Positions 51,660 to 60,822 of a stretch of DNA of 64,000 nucleotides are shown one piece after another. Every line of letters starts with the position of its first letter. The first letter of the stretch is position 1. The stretch is from Jidongwangia harbinensis. GTDB lineage: Bacteria; Actinomycetota; Actinomycetes; Mycobacteriales; Micromonosporaceae. Under the pieces are notes generated by a model. The model was not told the origin of the DNA. It did not search any database and saw only the letters and a list, made by a program, of their open reading frames with translations. The DNA lies in assembly GCF_020216025.1 (NCBI RefSeq), contig NZ_JAIWNC010000027.1:86585-150584 (forward strand). Direction: 5' to 3'. A program made the translations under genes and the position numbers.

Positions 51660-52055
51660 GTGAACTCGGGTGCCGTCCTCACGCTCCTGGTGGGCCTGGG
51701 CCTGGTTTGCTTCGGAGTGGTGCGGTGGCGGCAGATCCGGGACCTGCGCCGGACCGGGGTGCGTTCCGTCGGCACGGTGGTCGGCCACGAGCAGGACGCC
51801 GATGACGGCTCGGTCTTCTCGCCGGTGGTCACGTTCGTCGACGCGGCGGGCCACACGCGGCGCTTCACGGCCGACCTCCGGGTCAGCTGGCGGGTTCATC
51901 CGGTCGGCGAGGAGGTCCCGGTGCGGTACCCGCCGGGGCGCCCGTACGCCGCACGGTTGGGCTCGACCACGCACGACGCCCTGACGGTCGGCGTGCCGCT
52001 GGGGGCCGGTGCCCTGTTCGCGGTGTTCGGGTTGCTCGGGTTGTTCTACGGGTGA
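51660..52055 (+). CDS. DUF3592 membrane protein
   Basis: 131 residues. Two terminal membrane helices (VLTLLVGLGLVCFGVV; LTVGVPLGAGALFAVFGLLGLFY) flank a small beta domain with the DUF3592 features RTGVRSVGTVVGHEQ, FSPVVTFVDAAGHTRRF and GEEVPVRYPPGRPYAARL. GTG at 51660 is the start that places the first helix at the N-terminus; no good SD was seen. Function unknown. Confidence 0.8.
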   Translation: MNSGAVLTLLVGLGLVCFGVVRWRQIRDLRRTGVRSVGTVVGHEQDADDGSVFSPVVTFVDAAGHTRRFTADLRVSWRVHPVGEEVPVRYPPGRPYAARLGSTTHDALTVGVPLGAGALFAVFGLLGLFYG

Positions 52056-52076
52056 CGGCCCGGCCGGCGGGGTGCG

Positions 52077-52283
52077 TCAGCGCGGGTCCGGTTCCCTGCC
52101 GGTCCGCTCGACGCTGATCCATTCCTCGACGTCGTTCAGATTCCAGATCTTGCCCTGGGTGAGCTTCGCGACGGGTTTGGGGAAGTCGGGCCGCCGCGCC
52201 AGCTGGTAGACCCGCTGGCGGCTGACTCCGATCAGTTTGCGGATCTCGTGCGCGCCGACAAGGCGAAGGGATTCGCGGGGCAT
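52077..52283 (-). CDS. Small excisionase/MerR-like HTH protein, probably leaderless
   Basis: 68 residues. HTH pattern VGAHEIRKLIGVSRQRVYQLARRPDFPKPVAKL, then GKIWNLNDVEEWISVE, typical of AlpA/excisionase-like and phage-type regulators. The -10-like TATAGT (52291-52296, minus strand) ends 7 bases before the ATG, which implies transcription starting at or next to the start codon and no Shine-Dalgarno. The 12-bp palindrome CGACTATAGTCG covers this box. No recombinase is adjacent, so it is either a lone regulator or a remnant of a mobile element. Confidence 0.8.
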   Translation of the reverse strand: MPRESLRLVGAHEIRKLIGVSRQRVYQLARRPDFPKPVAKLTQGKIWNLNDVEEWISVERTGREPDPR

Positions 52284-52288
52284 ACACC

Positions 52289-52300
52289 CGACTATAGTCG
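52289..52300. promoter_or_regulatory. Palindrome over the -10 of the small HTH gene
   Basis: CGACTATAGTCG, perfect 12-bp palindrome containing TATAGT. A second GACTAT occurs 13 bp away (52304-52309). Fits an autorepressor site. Confidence 0.6.
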
Positions 52301-52351
52301 TCTGACTATCGTGGCGGTGTGCCGACTTGGTGCCGCCGCGGGTCCCGCCGG

Positions 52352-53155
52352 TCAGTCGTCCGGGCCGCCGCGCAGCCAGTCGTACACCTCGCGGAACGTG
52401 CCGGGACCCGGGACGTGCCCGCCGGCGTACCGATGGCCGCGTGCCCCGGGGATGTGGGCGAGCAGCCACTGCGCGTGCTCGCCGGAGACGTTCTCGTCGT
52501 GTGTCCCGTACCAGACGCCGACCGGAACCGTGCCGTCCGGCATGGCGAAGCCCCAGGGCCGGGCGAACGCGATCGTGTCGTCGACCCAGCCGTCGTGGCC
52601 GTCGACGAACGTGGCCCGGAGCCGCGCCATGGCCGCCGGATCGTCCCGGGCCGGAGTCCCCGGCGGCAGTCCGGGCATCTCCGGGCCGCCGGCCTCGACC
52701 CGGGCCAGGATCTGGCCGGCGATCCGCTCGAGATCGGGTCGCAGAGTCCGTTCCTCCGGCGACTCCGGCAGCGGGGACGGCTTGATCCCGGAGAGGACGG
52801 CGCACCGGATCACCCGCTCGGGCAGCAGCGCGGCACAGGCCAGCGCGTGCGGCCCGCCGCCCGAGCCACCGAACACGGCGAACCGGTCCCAGCCCTGGGC
52901 GTCGGCGAGCACCCGGACATCGTCGGCGACGTCGGCGACGCTGCGCCCGGGGCGGCGGGTCGAGCCGCCGTACCCGGGACGGTCGGGCATCAGCACGCGG
53001 ACGCCGGCCCGGTGCATGGTCTCGATCTGGTCAGGCCGCCGCCACCGGGTGCTCGGCGTGCCGTTGTGCGCGATGACCGGGAAGCCGTCGGCGGGCCCGT
53101 AGAGGCAGTACCGCAGGGTCCGCCCGCCGATCTCCACCGAGCGGTCAACGATCAT
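52352..53155 (-). CDS. Alpha/beta-fold hydrolase
   Basis: 267 residues. Core features: GFPVIAHNGTPSTRW (oxyanion region), GVRVLMPDRPGYGGSTRRPGR, nucleophile elbow FGGSGGGPHALACAAL, later VWYGTHDENVSGEHAQWL (acid) and GGHVPGPGTF (His). No signal peptide. ATG 53155 or an in-frame GTG at 53167 could start it; neither has a strong SD. Divergent from the NIT sensor kinase gene. Substrate unknown; sequence is of the proline-iminopeptidase/haloperoxidase-like type. Confidence 0.88.
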   Translation of the reverse strand: MIVDRSVEIGGRTLRYCLYGPADGFPVIAHNGTPSTRWRRPDQIETMHRAGVRVLMPDRPGYGGSTRRPGRSVADVADDVRVLADAQGWDRFAVFGGSGGGPHALACAALLPERVIRCAVLSGIKPSPLPESPEERTLRPDLERIAGQILARVEAGGPEMPGLPPGTPARDDPAAMARLRATFVDGHDGWVDDTIAFARPWGFAMPDGTVPVGVWYGTHDENVSGEHAQWLLAHIPGARGHRYAGGHVPGPGTFREVYDWLRGGPDD

Positions 53156-53268
53156 CGAGCCATCCACATCTGTCGTGTTCCGGACACCGCCGCTCGATTC
53201 TGAACCATGGGTCGCCGGGCGGAGTACCTACGGGGGCAATCCACCGTGGACGGATCCGGGAAGGCCTC

Positions 53269-55290
53269 ATGCGGAGAAGACCGAGATCGATTCGCTCGAA
53301 GATCATCTTGGCTCTGCTGGTGCCCGTGGTCGCGTTGATCGCGCTGTGGGCGGTCGACGTGAGCGCGTCGGTCACCGAGGTGACCGCGGTCCGGAACAGC
53401 TCGCACACCCGGGACAACGTCAGTCTGCCCTGCGACAAGCTGGTGGAAGCGTTGCAGATCGAGCGCAGCCGGTCCGTCGAGGTCCTGGCCGCGGCCGGTG
53501 GGGACGTCGCCACGCTCGGCCCGCAGCGGGCGGCCACCGACGCGGCGGTCGCCGAGTTCCGGAACCTGTCCCGGCGTTACCGGGGGAGCGGGATCTCGGC
53601 CGGCATCACCCGGGCCCGGATCGCCGACATGATCACGACCGTGGATTCGCTGGTGTTGCTCCGGACCCAGGTCGACGCCCGGGTGGTCAACCGCGCCGCG
53701 GTGGTGAGCGGCTACACCAGCATCATCAGCTACGCCTTCAGCGTCTCCACGGCGGCCGCCGCGTCCAGCGAACCGTTGGTGGAACGCGTCATGCGGACCA
53801 CGGTGGCGATCCGCCGGGCCGGCGAACTGCTGCACCAGGAGGACGCGTTGCTGACCGGCGCGACGACGGCCGGCCGGTTCGGGCCCGGGGAGTATCGGCA
53901 GCTGACCGAGATCGTCGGCGCGTTGCGTTTCCAGATCCCGGTCGCCGGTTCCACCCTGCCGGCCGCGGACCAGGCGGCGTTCAAGAGCATGCTGAGCAGC
54001 CCGACGTTCGCGGCGCTGCGGGCGGCCGAGGACCGGATTCTCCGGGACGGCGACGCCGGGGGACCGGTGTCGACCACGCGGGACGTGTGGAAGGCGACGT
54101 TCAACCCGGCCGTCCGCCAGCTGTACGGCTTCCTCGCGAACGGCTACGACAAGGCCGTCGGATTCGCGCGGGCCGAACGCGACCGGATCCTGTTCCGCTT
54201 CGGCCTCTCCGGGGTGCTGGGGCTGGCCGCCATCCTGATCTCGCTGTACCTGTCGGTCCGGATCGGCGGTTCCGTGGTGCGACGGCTGTCCGTGCTGCGC
54301 ACGGCGGCCACCGACCTCGCTCACCGGCGGTTACCCGAGATGGTCGTGCGACTACGCGCCGGCGAGCGGGTCGACCTGGACGGCGACGCGCTGCGGCTGT
54401 CCATGGGGGACGACGAGATCGCCGACGTCGGTGCCGCGCTGAGCGAGGTGCAGCAGAGCGCCGTCGAGTCGGCGGCCGCCGAGGCCGCCCTGCGGTACGA
54501 CATGAACCGGGTCCTGGTCAACATCGCCCGCCGCAACCAGACGCTGATCGACCGGCAGCTGGAGAGCCTCGTGCAGACGCCGGCCGTGGACGCCGCCGGC
54601 GAGCGCGCGACGGCGCGGGCCGAACAGCTGGCGATCCAGATGCGCCGGCATGCCGAGCACCTGATGATCCTGGCGGGTTCCGCGCGGAGCCGGCGCGGCC
54701 TCGGCCCGGAACCGCTGGACCGGATCATCGCCCGGGCGGCGAGCGAGGTGGAACACGCCGAGCGGATCGAGCTCGGCCCGGTCGCGGACGCCGAGGTGCC
54801 CGAGGCCGCGGTCGCCGACATCGGCCACCTGCTCGCCGAACTGATGGAGAACGGCACCACGTTCTCGCCGCCGGACACCACGGTACGGGTGTCGGCACAC
54901 CGGGTGCCGGACGGCGTCCTCGTCGAGATCGAGGACCACGGCCTGGGGATGTCCCCGTCCGCACTCGACGAGACCAACCGCCGGCTGGCCCGCCCGCAGG
55001 GCCTGGATCCGGCGCAGAGCGCACGACTCGGCCTCTTCGTGGTGGCGCTGCTGGCCGCCCAGCGGGGCATCCGGGTGGTGCTCCGGCGATCGGAGCACCG
55101 GGGCGTCACCGCGGCGGTGACGATTCCCGCCGAGCTGACGCTTCCGGTGGCCGCGACCGGACCGGCGGTGGGCGCGATCACCGGCACCCGCCGCTCCGAC
55201 GCGGCCAAGCTGGTCGGCATGGCCGCCAAGGCCGGGCGGGACCGCGCGGACCGCGGCGCGGCGCCCCGCCACGCCGCCGAGGACCGATAG
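53269..55290 (+). CDS. NIT-domain sensor histidine kinase (Cvn type, orphan)
   Basis: 673 residues. TM1 ~10-30, a nitrate/nitrite-sensing-like (NIT) extracytoplasmic domain ~35-300 (DKLVEALQIERSRSVEVLA...), TM2 ~305-325, then HAMP and a non-canonical phospho-acceptor helix (AEQLAIQMRRHAEHLMILAGSARSRR). HATPase domain ~485-610 with LAELMENGTTFSPPDT (N box), EDHGLGMSP (G1) and RLGLFVVALLA. The C-terminus is a charged tail. In conservons CvnA is followed by CvnB (roadblock), CvnC and a CvnD GTPase; none follows here. Confidence 0.9.
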   Translation: MRRRPRSIRSKIILALLVPVVALIALWAVDVSASVTEVTAVRNSSHTRDNVSLPCDKLVEALQIERSRSVEVLAAAGGDVATLGPQRAATDAAVAEFRNLSRRYRGSGISAGITRARIADMITTVDSLVLLRTQVDARVVNRAAVVSGYTSIISYAFSVSTAAAASSEPLVERVMRTTVAIRRAGELLHQEDALLTGATTAGRFGPGEYRQLTEIVGALRFQIPVAGSTLPAADQAAFKSMLSSPTFAALRAAEDRILRDGDAGGPVSTTRDVWKATFNPAVRQLYGFLANGYDKAVGFARAERDRILFRFGLSGVLGLAAILISLYLSVRIGGSVVRRLSVLRTAATDLAHRRLPEMVVRLRAGERVDLDGDALRLSMGDDEIADVGAALSEVQQSAVESAAAEAALRYDMNRVLVNIARRNQTLIDRQLESLVQTPAVDAAGERATARAEQLAIQMRRHAEHLMILAGSARSRRGLGPEPLDRIIARAASEVEHAERIELGPVADAEVPEAAVADIGHLLAELMENGTTFSPPDTTVRVSAHRVPDGVLVEIEDHGLGMSPSALDETNRRLARPQGLDPAQSARLGLFVVALLAAQRGIRVVLRRSEHRGVTAAVTIPAELTLPVAATGPAVGAITGTRRSDAAKLVGMAAKAGRDRADRGAAPRHAAEDR

Positions 55291-55298
55291 GGGCACGT

Positions 55299-55901
55299 TC
55301 AGCGGGGTACGGCGGCAGCGCTGGTGATCTCCGCGAGGAACGTCGCCATGAACCGGTCGGTGACCTCGGGGTGCCGCGCCGAGATGAGGTTGCCGTCGAT
55401 CACCAGATCCGCGGTCGACCGCCCGGCGTACTCGACGATCCCGCCGGCGTTCTCGACGTCGCAGACGATGTTGTGGGCGCAGGTCACCCGGCGGCCGTGC
55501 AGCAGGTCCGGGTCCGCGCAGAACAACCACAGCGAGTGGCAGATCGTGCCGATCCGCAGGTTCGGCGTGGCCACCGCACGGCGGAGGAACTCGACCGCCG
55601 GTGCCTGGTTCCGGGCGCCCGGCCCGGTGATCTCCGCCTGGTAACGCAACCGGTCCATCGCGTACGCGCCGATCAGGATGATGCCGGCGTAGTCGGCAGG
55701 ATCGGCCGTGGCCACCTCGGTCGTGACCGTGACGTGGTCGGCGACCGTACCGTCGTCGGGATTGCTGCCGAAGGTCAGCTCCGGCTGTCCCCACAGGTGC
55801 GACAGGTACTCCACCGCCAGGCCCTGTTCGGGAAAGTACCGGTTGAACGCGCGGAACTCGGTCTGGTCGAAATGATCCTCGATCAGTACGCCGATCTTCA
55901 T
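55299..55901 (-). CDS. DJ-1/PfpI-family glutamine amidotransferase-like protein
   Basis: 200 residues. Class-I GATase-like fold with nucleophile Cys121 in RIGTICHSLWLF, preceded by YAGIILIGAYAMDRLRY and followed by HGRRVTCAHNIVCDVENAGG. The start ATG has AAGGGACAACG upstream. It is the second gene of a two-gene operon with the GMC oxidoreductase (11-bp gap). The family includes proteases, isomerases, hydratases and glyoxalases; the neighbouring enzyme suggests a metabolic role. Confidence 0.88.
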   Translation of the reverse strand: MKIGVLIEDHFDQTEFRAFNRYFPEQGLAVEYLSHLWGQPELTFGSNPDDGTVADHVTVTTEVATADPADYAGIILIGAYAMDRLRYQAEITGPGARNQAPAVEFLRRAVATPNLRIGTICHSLWLFCADPDLLHGRRVTCAHNIVCDVENAGGIVEYAGRSTADLVIDGNLISARHPEVTDRFMATFLAEITSAAAVPR

Positions 55902-55912
55902 CGTTGTCCCTT

Positions 55913-57415
55913 TCAGTCCCGGAGCCACTCGGCGGCCCGTTCGCCGATGACGAAGCAGGTGAGATTCGGGTTGGCGCTCACGTGTGCGGGCATCACCGAG
56001 GCGTCCGCCACGCTGAGGTTGTCCAGGCCGTGCACCGAGAGATGCTGGTCGACCACGGCGTCCGGGTCGCCGGAGCCACCCATCCGGCAGGTGCCGACCG
56101 GGTGCCACAGCGTCGCGGAGTGCTGCCTGATGTAGCCGAGCAGCGCCTCGTCGTCGTCCAGTTGCCGTTCGGTGAGCGTGTCGGCGACCCCGGCGGACAG
56201 TTCCGAGATCGCCTTCGAGGTGGCGATCTCCCAGCACAGCCGGACGCCGTCGAGGGCGATCTTCCGGTCCTCCGCCTCACCGTACGAATTGAGGAAGATC
56301 TCCGGCTGTACGTGCGGATCGCTCGTGGTCAGCGAGACCTGTCCCCGGCACTTCGGCTTCTGCAGCACGCTCATCACGCTGATCGGCCGGTGCGTGACGG
56401 GCACGTACCGGCTGACGAAGTAGAGCTGCATGTTGTTGAACTGCTCGGTGCCCGGGGCGGTGTAGCGGGCGATCACCTGCACGTCCGGGTCGGTGAGCTG
56501 GGTGACGCCGTCCTTCGGGATGATCCCGACCGTGATCTGCTGGTGCTCGATGAGGTTCGCGCCCACCCCCGGGCGGTCCAGCACCACCGGGATGCCCAAC
56601 TCCTCCAGCTGCGCCGACGGGCCTACCCCGGAGCGCAGCAGGATCGTCGGCGTGTTGATCGCGCCGGCCGACAGGGTGACGTGGTTCGCGTACACCGTCT
56701 GCACCTGCCCGTCGACCTCGGCCTCGACGCCCACCGCCCGGGTGCCCTCGAAGAGCACCCGGTGCACCAGCGTGTTCGGCCGGACGGTCAGGTTCAGCCG
56801 GTGGCGGGCGGGATTGAGGTACGAGATGGCCGTCGAGACGCGCAGGCCGCCGCGGCGGTTCATCGGGATCGGGCCGACGCCGGTGCTGTCCGGATCGTTG
56901 TGGTCGGCGACGTAGCCGAAGCCGTGGTCCAGGCAGGCGTCCAGAAAGGACTTCTGCAGCGGAACCAGCTCGTCGTGCTTGAACCGGACGAACGGGGTGG
57001 GCCCGTCCGTACCGTGCAGCGGTCCCTCCACGTCCTGGTCGCTCTCGATCCGGCGGTAGTAGGGGAGCACCTTGTCCCAGGACCAGTCGTCGTTGCCGAA
57101 CCCCGCCCACTCGGTGAAATCGGCGGGTAGGCCGCGCAGGGCGATCGCGCCGTTGACCGCGGAACAGCCGCCGGTGACCTTCCCCCGGGCGTACTCCATG
57201 GTCCGGCCGCGGATCGCCTCGGCGCGGTAACCCCAGTCGTGGTCGACGACGGACACCGTGGCCGCGGAGGCGAGATCCGACGGGAGCAGATCCAGGTCCG
57301 GGAAGTCGGGACCGGCCTCGAGCAGTAGCACGGACCGTCCCGGATCTTCCGACAGCCGGCTCGCGAGGATGGTGCCGGCAGATCCGGAGCCGACGACGAT
57401 ATGGTCGTAATTCAT
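55913..57415 (-). CDS. GMC-family FAD oxidoreductase
   Basis: 500 residues. FAD dinucleotide loop VVGSGSAGTILASRLSEDP, GMC signature regions (MEYARGKVTGGCSAVNGAI; TLSAGAINTPTILLRSGVG) and active-site His in LWHPVGTCRMGGSGDPDAVVD, followed by VADASVMPAHVSANPN. Full length for choline-dehydrogenase/alcohol-oxidase-type enzymes. Cytoplasmic. Oxidises an alcohol to the aldehyde or ketone with FAD. First gene of an operon with the PfpI-family protein. Confidence 0.93.
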   Translation of the reverse strand: MNYDHIVVGSGSAGTILASRLSEDPGRSVLLLEAGPDFPDLDLLPSDLASAATVSVVDHDWGYRAEAIRGRTMEYARGKVTGGCSAVNGAIALRGLPADFTEWAGFGNDDWSWDKVLPYYRRIESDQDVEGPLHGTDGPTPFVRFKHDELVPLQKSFLDACLDHGFGYVADHNDPDSTGVGPIPMNRRGGLRVSTAISYLNPARHRLNLTVRPNTLVHRVLFEGTRAVGVEAEVDGQVQTVYANHVTLSAGAINTPTILLRSGVGPSAQLEELGIPVVLDRPGVGANLIEHQQITVGIIPKDGVTQLTDPDVQVIARYTAPGTEQFNNMQLYFVSRYVPVTHRPISVMSVLQKPKCRGQVSLTTSDPHVQPEIFLNSYGEAEDRKIALDGVRLCWEIATSKAISELSAGVADTLTERQLDDDEALLGYIRQHSATLWHPVGTCRMGGSGDPDAVVDQHLSVHGLDNLSVADASVMPAHVSANPNLTCFVIGERAAEWLRD

Positions 57416-57562
57416 GGCGTACGCCCCCTCGTATCGTCACCGAACGTAGCAACGGGGTCGCGCGCTCAGCGGCGTTTCCGGCATACGGACGTCAATCCGG
57501 CCGTCGAGTGATAGCCGGAATCACGACGATGGTCGATGCTGGGACGGGTGAGGTGTACCCGC

Positions 57563-60196
57563 GTGCCCGGCGTACCCCTCGCCGTGTCGGTGTTCGTCGG
57601 CGTACCCCTCCTGATCGCCGTCTTCGTCCGGTTTCCGGCGACCGCCGGCGCGGGTCTGGTAGCGGCGTGCTCGGTGTGGTTCGGCGTGCTGATGATCCGT
57701 GCCGCCGCGGCCGGGCGATCGCGCGGACCGCGCCTGCGGGCGATGGCGCTCGGTGGCGGCGTCCTGCTCGCCGGGCTGAGCAGCGGTGCCAGCGGCGTGG
57801 CCGCACTGGTGGCACCCGGCGTTCTCGTCTCGGAGGTGCCGTTGCCGGCGGAGATTCCGCTGGTCAGCCTGTTCCTGGTCGCCGGGGCCTACCTACCGGC
57901 GATCCTCCGCCCGCACCAGCGGCGGGAGCCACTGGCGCGCCTGCGGGTCGGCCTGGACACCGTCGGCGTGACCTCCTGCCTGATCTTCCCGCCCTGGCTG
58001 CTGCTGTTCGGCACCGGCGAGCGGCGCGGTGCGGCGATCACCGCACTGATCCTGGGCGGTGCCGTCTCGGCGACCGTGGCGGTGGCGGGCGTGCACGCGA
58101 TCCGGCAACGAGCGGCGCTGCTGTGGTGCGGTTCCGGCGCGGCGCTCTCCCTGATCGGGCTGACCGCGCTGGTCATCGCCATGGACCTGCCCGGCGAACC
58201 GAACGCGGCCATCGCCGCCGTGGCCGCCGCCGCCGCGATCAACGTCGCCGCCGCCGTGCTGTGGCACGGATCGGTCCGGATCAGCCCGGATGCGCGTCCC
58301 CTCCCACCCGCCGGCAGCGAGGCCTCCGCCGGGTTCCCGCTGTTCGCGCTGCCGGTGCTGGGCTCGGCCCTGGCGGCCGTGTACCACCTGCTGCACGGCG
58401 GCAGCCTGGACGCCATGTCGATCGTCCTGGGCGTCGTGGCGATGACGGCCGTGGCGGGCCGGGAATGGACCTCGGCGATCGCGCTGCGCAGGCACGCCGA
58501 CCACCTCGACGCGCACGGCAACCGGCTGCGCAGCCTGGTGTTCGGCGCCACCGACGTGGCCATGGTCCTGGACGCGGACCTGGCGGTGCGATGGCAGTCG
58601 CCGGCCGCCGCACGCCAGTTCGGACTCTCCGATCAGGAGGTGCTGGGCCGGTCCGCGTCCGCGCTGGTGCATCCCGACCAGGCGGACACGGTGCACGCCT
58701 ACCTGACCGCGCGGATGGCCGCGGCGCCGCCGCCCGGGGACAGCGTGGTGGTCCGGCTGCGCGACGGCTTCGGCCGGTGGCGCGAGACGGAGTGGACGAC
58801 CAGCGGCGCCGACCCCGCCGAACCCGGCCGTACCCTGGTGGTGCACGTCCGCGACGTCAGCAACCTGCGAGACCTCGAACAGGCGCTGCACCAGGCCGCC
58901 CACCTCGACCCGCAGACCGGCCTGGCGAACCGGGAGGGCTTGCGGCGGGCGGCCGAACTCACCGGGGACGCCGGCGTGGTTATCGTCATCGAGCTGGGCG
59001 GGCTCACCGCGATCGGCGACGTGCACGGCGCCGACCTCGCCGAGGCGGTGGTGGTGGAGGCCGCGCGGCGGCTGCGGAGCCGGGTGGACAGCACCGACGT
59101 GCCGGCCAGGCTGGGCGAGACCCGGCTCGGCGTGCTCACCCGCAGCGGTGCCGTCCGTGCGCACCTGCTCGCCGGCCAGGTGCTCAACGCGCTGTCCGCG
59201 CCGTACCCCGTGGTCGGCAAGGTCTCCCACCTGAGCGCCTGGGCCGGCCTGGCCGACATCACCCGCGACGCCGGCATCGACGAGGTGATCCGCCGCGCCG
59301 CGCTCGCGCTGCGCTCCGTGCGGTCCGGCCCGCCGGCCTCCCTGGACTGGTACGAACAGGAGATGGAGGCGCGGTTCGTCCGCCGGTCCACCCTGGAACA
59401 GGACCTCCCCGGTGCCGTCGCCCGGGGCGAACTCGACCTGACCTACCAGCCGATCGTCGACCTGTCCGCCCGCCGCCCGGTCGGCGTCGAGGCGGTGCCG
59501 GCCTGGCGGCACCCCACCCTCGGCCCGGTCCCGGCCGGCGAACTGCTGGCCCTCGCCGGCGACCTCGGCCTGCGGACCCGAATCGGGCACTGGGTGCTGC
59601 ACCGCTCGTGCCGGCTCCTGGCCGACTGGCGCCGGCGGCACGGATCCCTCTGGCTGGCCGTCACCGTCGGCCCCGCCGAACTGGCCGCCCACGCCTTCCA
59701 GGCCGGCCTGCACCAGGCCCTGGCCGCGTACGGCATCCCACCGTCGGCGCTGGTCGTCCAGGTCGCCGAAGAGGACCTCCGGGACACCCGCGACGCACCA
59801 CCCCGGTCACCCGCCGAGGACGTCGGCGTCCGGCTCGGTTCGCTACGCGCCCAGGGCATCCGCACCGCGGTCAGCAACTTCGGCGCGGGACCCACCTCGC
59901 TGAGCCGGCTCCGGATCCTCCCGATCGACCTGCTGATCATGGACCGGGAGGTGTTCGGGCTGCCGGACGCCGCGTTCGGCCACGGCGGGGCGGTGATGGA
60001 CGTGGCGGTGGGATTCGGGCGGCGGCTCGGATTGGAGGTGATCGCCAACGGGCTGCGGACCCCGGAGGATCTCGACGTCGTGCAGGCCGCGGGGTGCCGG
60101 CTGGGGCAGGGCGAGTTGCTGGGCCGGCCGATGCCGGCGGAACGTTTCGAGGCCTTGCTGGAGCAGCATCGGGACGCGCCCTCGGGAAACAACTGA
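57563..60196 (+). CDS. Membrane GGDEF-EAL protein with degenerate catalytic motifs
   Basis: 877 residues. About eight N-terminal membrane helices (~1-310), PAS-like domain ~335-445 (FGATDVAMVLDADLAVRWQSP), GGDEF-like domain ~460-600 and EAL-like domain ~620-870. The GGDEF signature reads LGETRLGV (no GG[DE]EF). The EAL motif is EAV in GVEAVPAWRHP, the metal region reads SNFGAGPTSLSRL in place of DDFGTGYSS, and VIANGL replaces VIAEGV. Both enzymatic activities are therefore probably lost, suggesting a signal or cyclic-di-GMP receptor. GTG 57563 is supported by TGAGGTG seven bases upstream. Confidence 0.88.
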   Translation: MPGVPLAVSVFVGVPLLIAVFVRFPATAGAGLVAACSVWFGVLMIRAAAAGRSRGPRLRAMALGGGVLLAGLSSGASGVAALVAPGVLVSEVPLPAEIPLVSLFLVAGAYLPAILRPHQRREPLARLRVGLDTVGVTSCLIFPPWLLLFGTGERRGAAITALILGGAVSATVAVAGVHAIRQRAALLWCGSGAALSLIGLTALVIAMDLPGEPNAAIAAVAAAAAINVAAAVLWHGSVRISPDARPLPPAGSEASAGFPLFALPVLGSALAAVYHLLHGGSLDAMSIVLGVVAMTAVAGREWTSAIALRRHADHLDAHGNRLRSLVFGATDVAMVLDADLAVRWQSPAAARQFGLSDQEVLGRSASALVHPDQADTVHAYLTARMAAAPPPGDSVVVRLRDGFGRWRETEWTTSGADPAEPGRTLVVHVRDVSNLRDLEQALHQAAHLDPQTGLANREGLRRAAELTGDAGVVIVIELGGLTAIGDVHGADLAEAVVVEAARRLRSRVDSTDVPARLGETRLGVLTRSGAVRAHLLAGQVLNALSAPYPVVGKVSHLSAWAGLADITRDAGIDEVIRRAALALRSVRSGPPASLDWYEQEMEARFVRRSTLEQDLPGAVARGELDLTYQPIVDLSARRPVGVEAVPAWRHPTLGPVPAGELLALAGDLGLRTRIGHWVLHRSCRLLADWRRRHGSLWLAVTVGPAELAAHAFQAGLHQALAAYGIPPSALVVQVAEEDLRDTRDAPPRSPAEDVGVRLGSLRAQGIRTAVSNFGAGPTSLSRLRILPIDLLIMDREVFGLPDAAFGHGGAVMDVAVGFGRRLGLEVIANGLRTPEDLDVVQAAGCRLGQGELLGRPMPAERFEALLEQHRDAPSGNN

Positions 60197-60231
60197 CCGT
60201 GTCCCCCGCGAGATCGCATACCGTGACCGGC

Positions 60232-60822
60232 ATGGCTACCGAGTCGTCGTACACCGTCGCGCCTCTCAGCCTGGACACCTGGGCCGCCTTCGACGCGCTG
60301 GTGCAGCGGCACAACGGCATCTTCGGCGGCTGCTGGTGCATCTGGTTCCACCCGGACGGGCCCGAGCGCGGCCAGGGCGCGGAGGCCAACCGAGCGCTGA
60401 AGAAGGCCTACGTCGAGCAGGGCAGGGCGCACGCCGCGCTGGTGATGGACGGCGACGAGGCGATCGCGTGGGCCGAGTACGGCACCCCGGCCGAACTGCC
60501 CACCATCCACCACCGCAAGGAGTACGACGCCACCAAGACCGCCGACCCGGACTACCGGATCACCTGCGTCTTCGTCGACAAGCGCCACCGGCGACGCGGG
60601 GTGACGGAGCTCGCGATCACCGGTGCGCTGGACCTCATCGCCCAGGCCGGCGGCGGGCGGGTGGAGAGCTATCCCCACGACCTGACCGACCAGACCAAGA
60701 AGATGTCGTCGTCCTTCCTTTACAACGGCACCCGCCGACTGTACGAGCGGCTCGGGTTCGCCTACGACCGGCCGAAAGGGCTGAAGAACTGCGTCATGGT
60801 GAAGACGGTCGAGCCGGCCTGA
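60232..60822 (+). CDS. GNAT-family N-acetyltransferase
   Basis: 196 residues. N-terminal Trp/Cys-rich segment IFGGCWCIWFHPDGPERGQ, acceptor-side strands (AALVMDGDEAIAWAEYG), and the acetyl-CoA loop ITCVFVDKRHRRRGVTELAITGALDLI. C-terminal YNGTRRLYERLGFAYDRPKGLKNCVMVK closes the GNAT fold. ATG 60232 is used; an in-frame GTG lies 9 bp upstream and no SD is obvious. Follows the GGDEF-EAL gene by 35 bp. Acceptor unknown. Confidence 0.88.
   Translation: MATESSYTVAPLSLDTWAAFDALVQRHNGIFGGCWCIWFHPDGPERGQGAEANRALKKAYVEQGRAHAALVMDGDEAIAWAEYGTPAELPTIHHRKEYDATKTADPDYRITCVFVDKRHRRRGVTELAITGALDLIAQAGGGRVESYPHDLTDQTKKMSSSFLYNGTRRLYERLGFAYDRPKGLKNCVMVKTVEPA

Noticed and set aside
55299..57415. PfpI and GMC genes as part of a conservon with the NIT kinase
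   Set aside because: They are convergent to the kinase and not Cvn families.
57508..60822. Single 1104-residue frame covering GGDEF-EAL and GNAT
   Set aside because: Its first 900 residues are a shadow of the GGDEF-EAL gene; only the last ~196 residues are the real GNAT protein starting at 60232.
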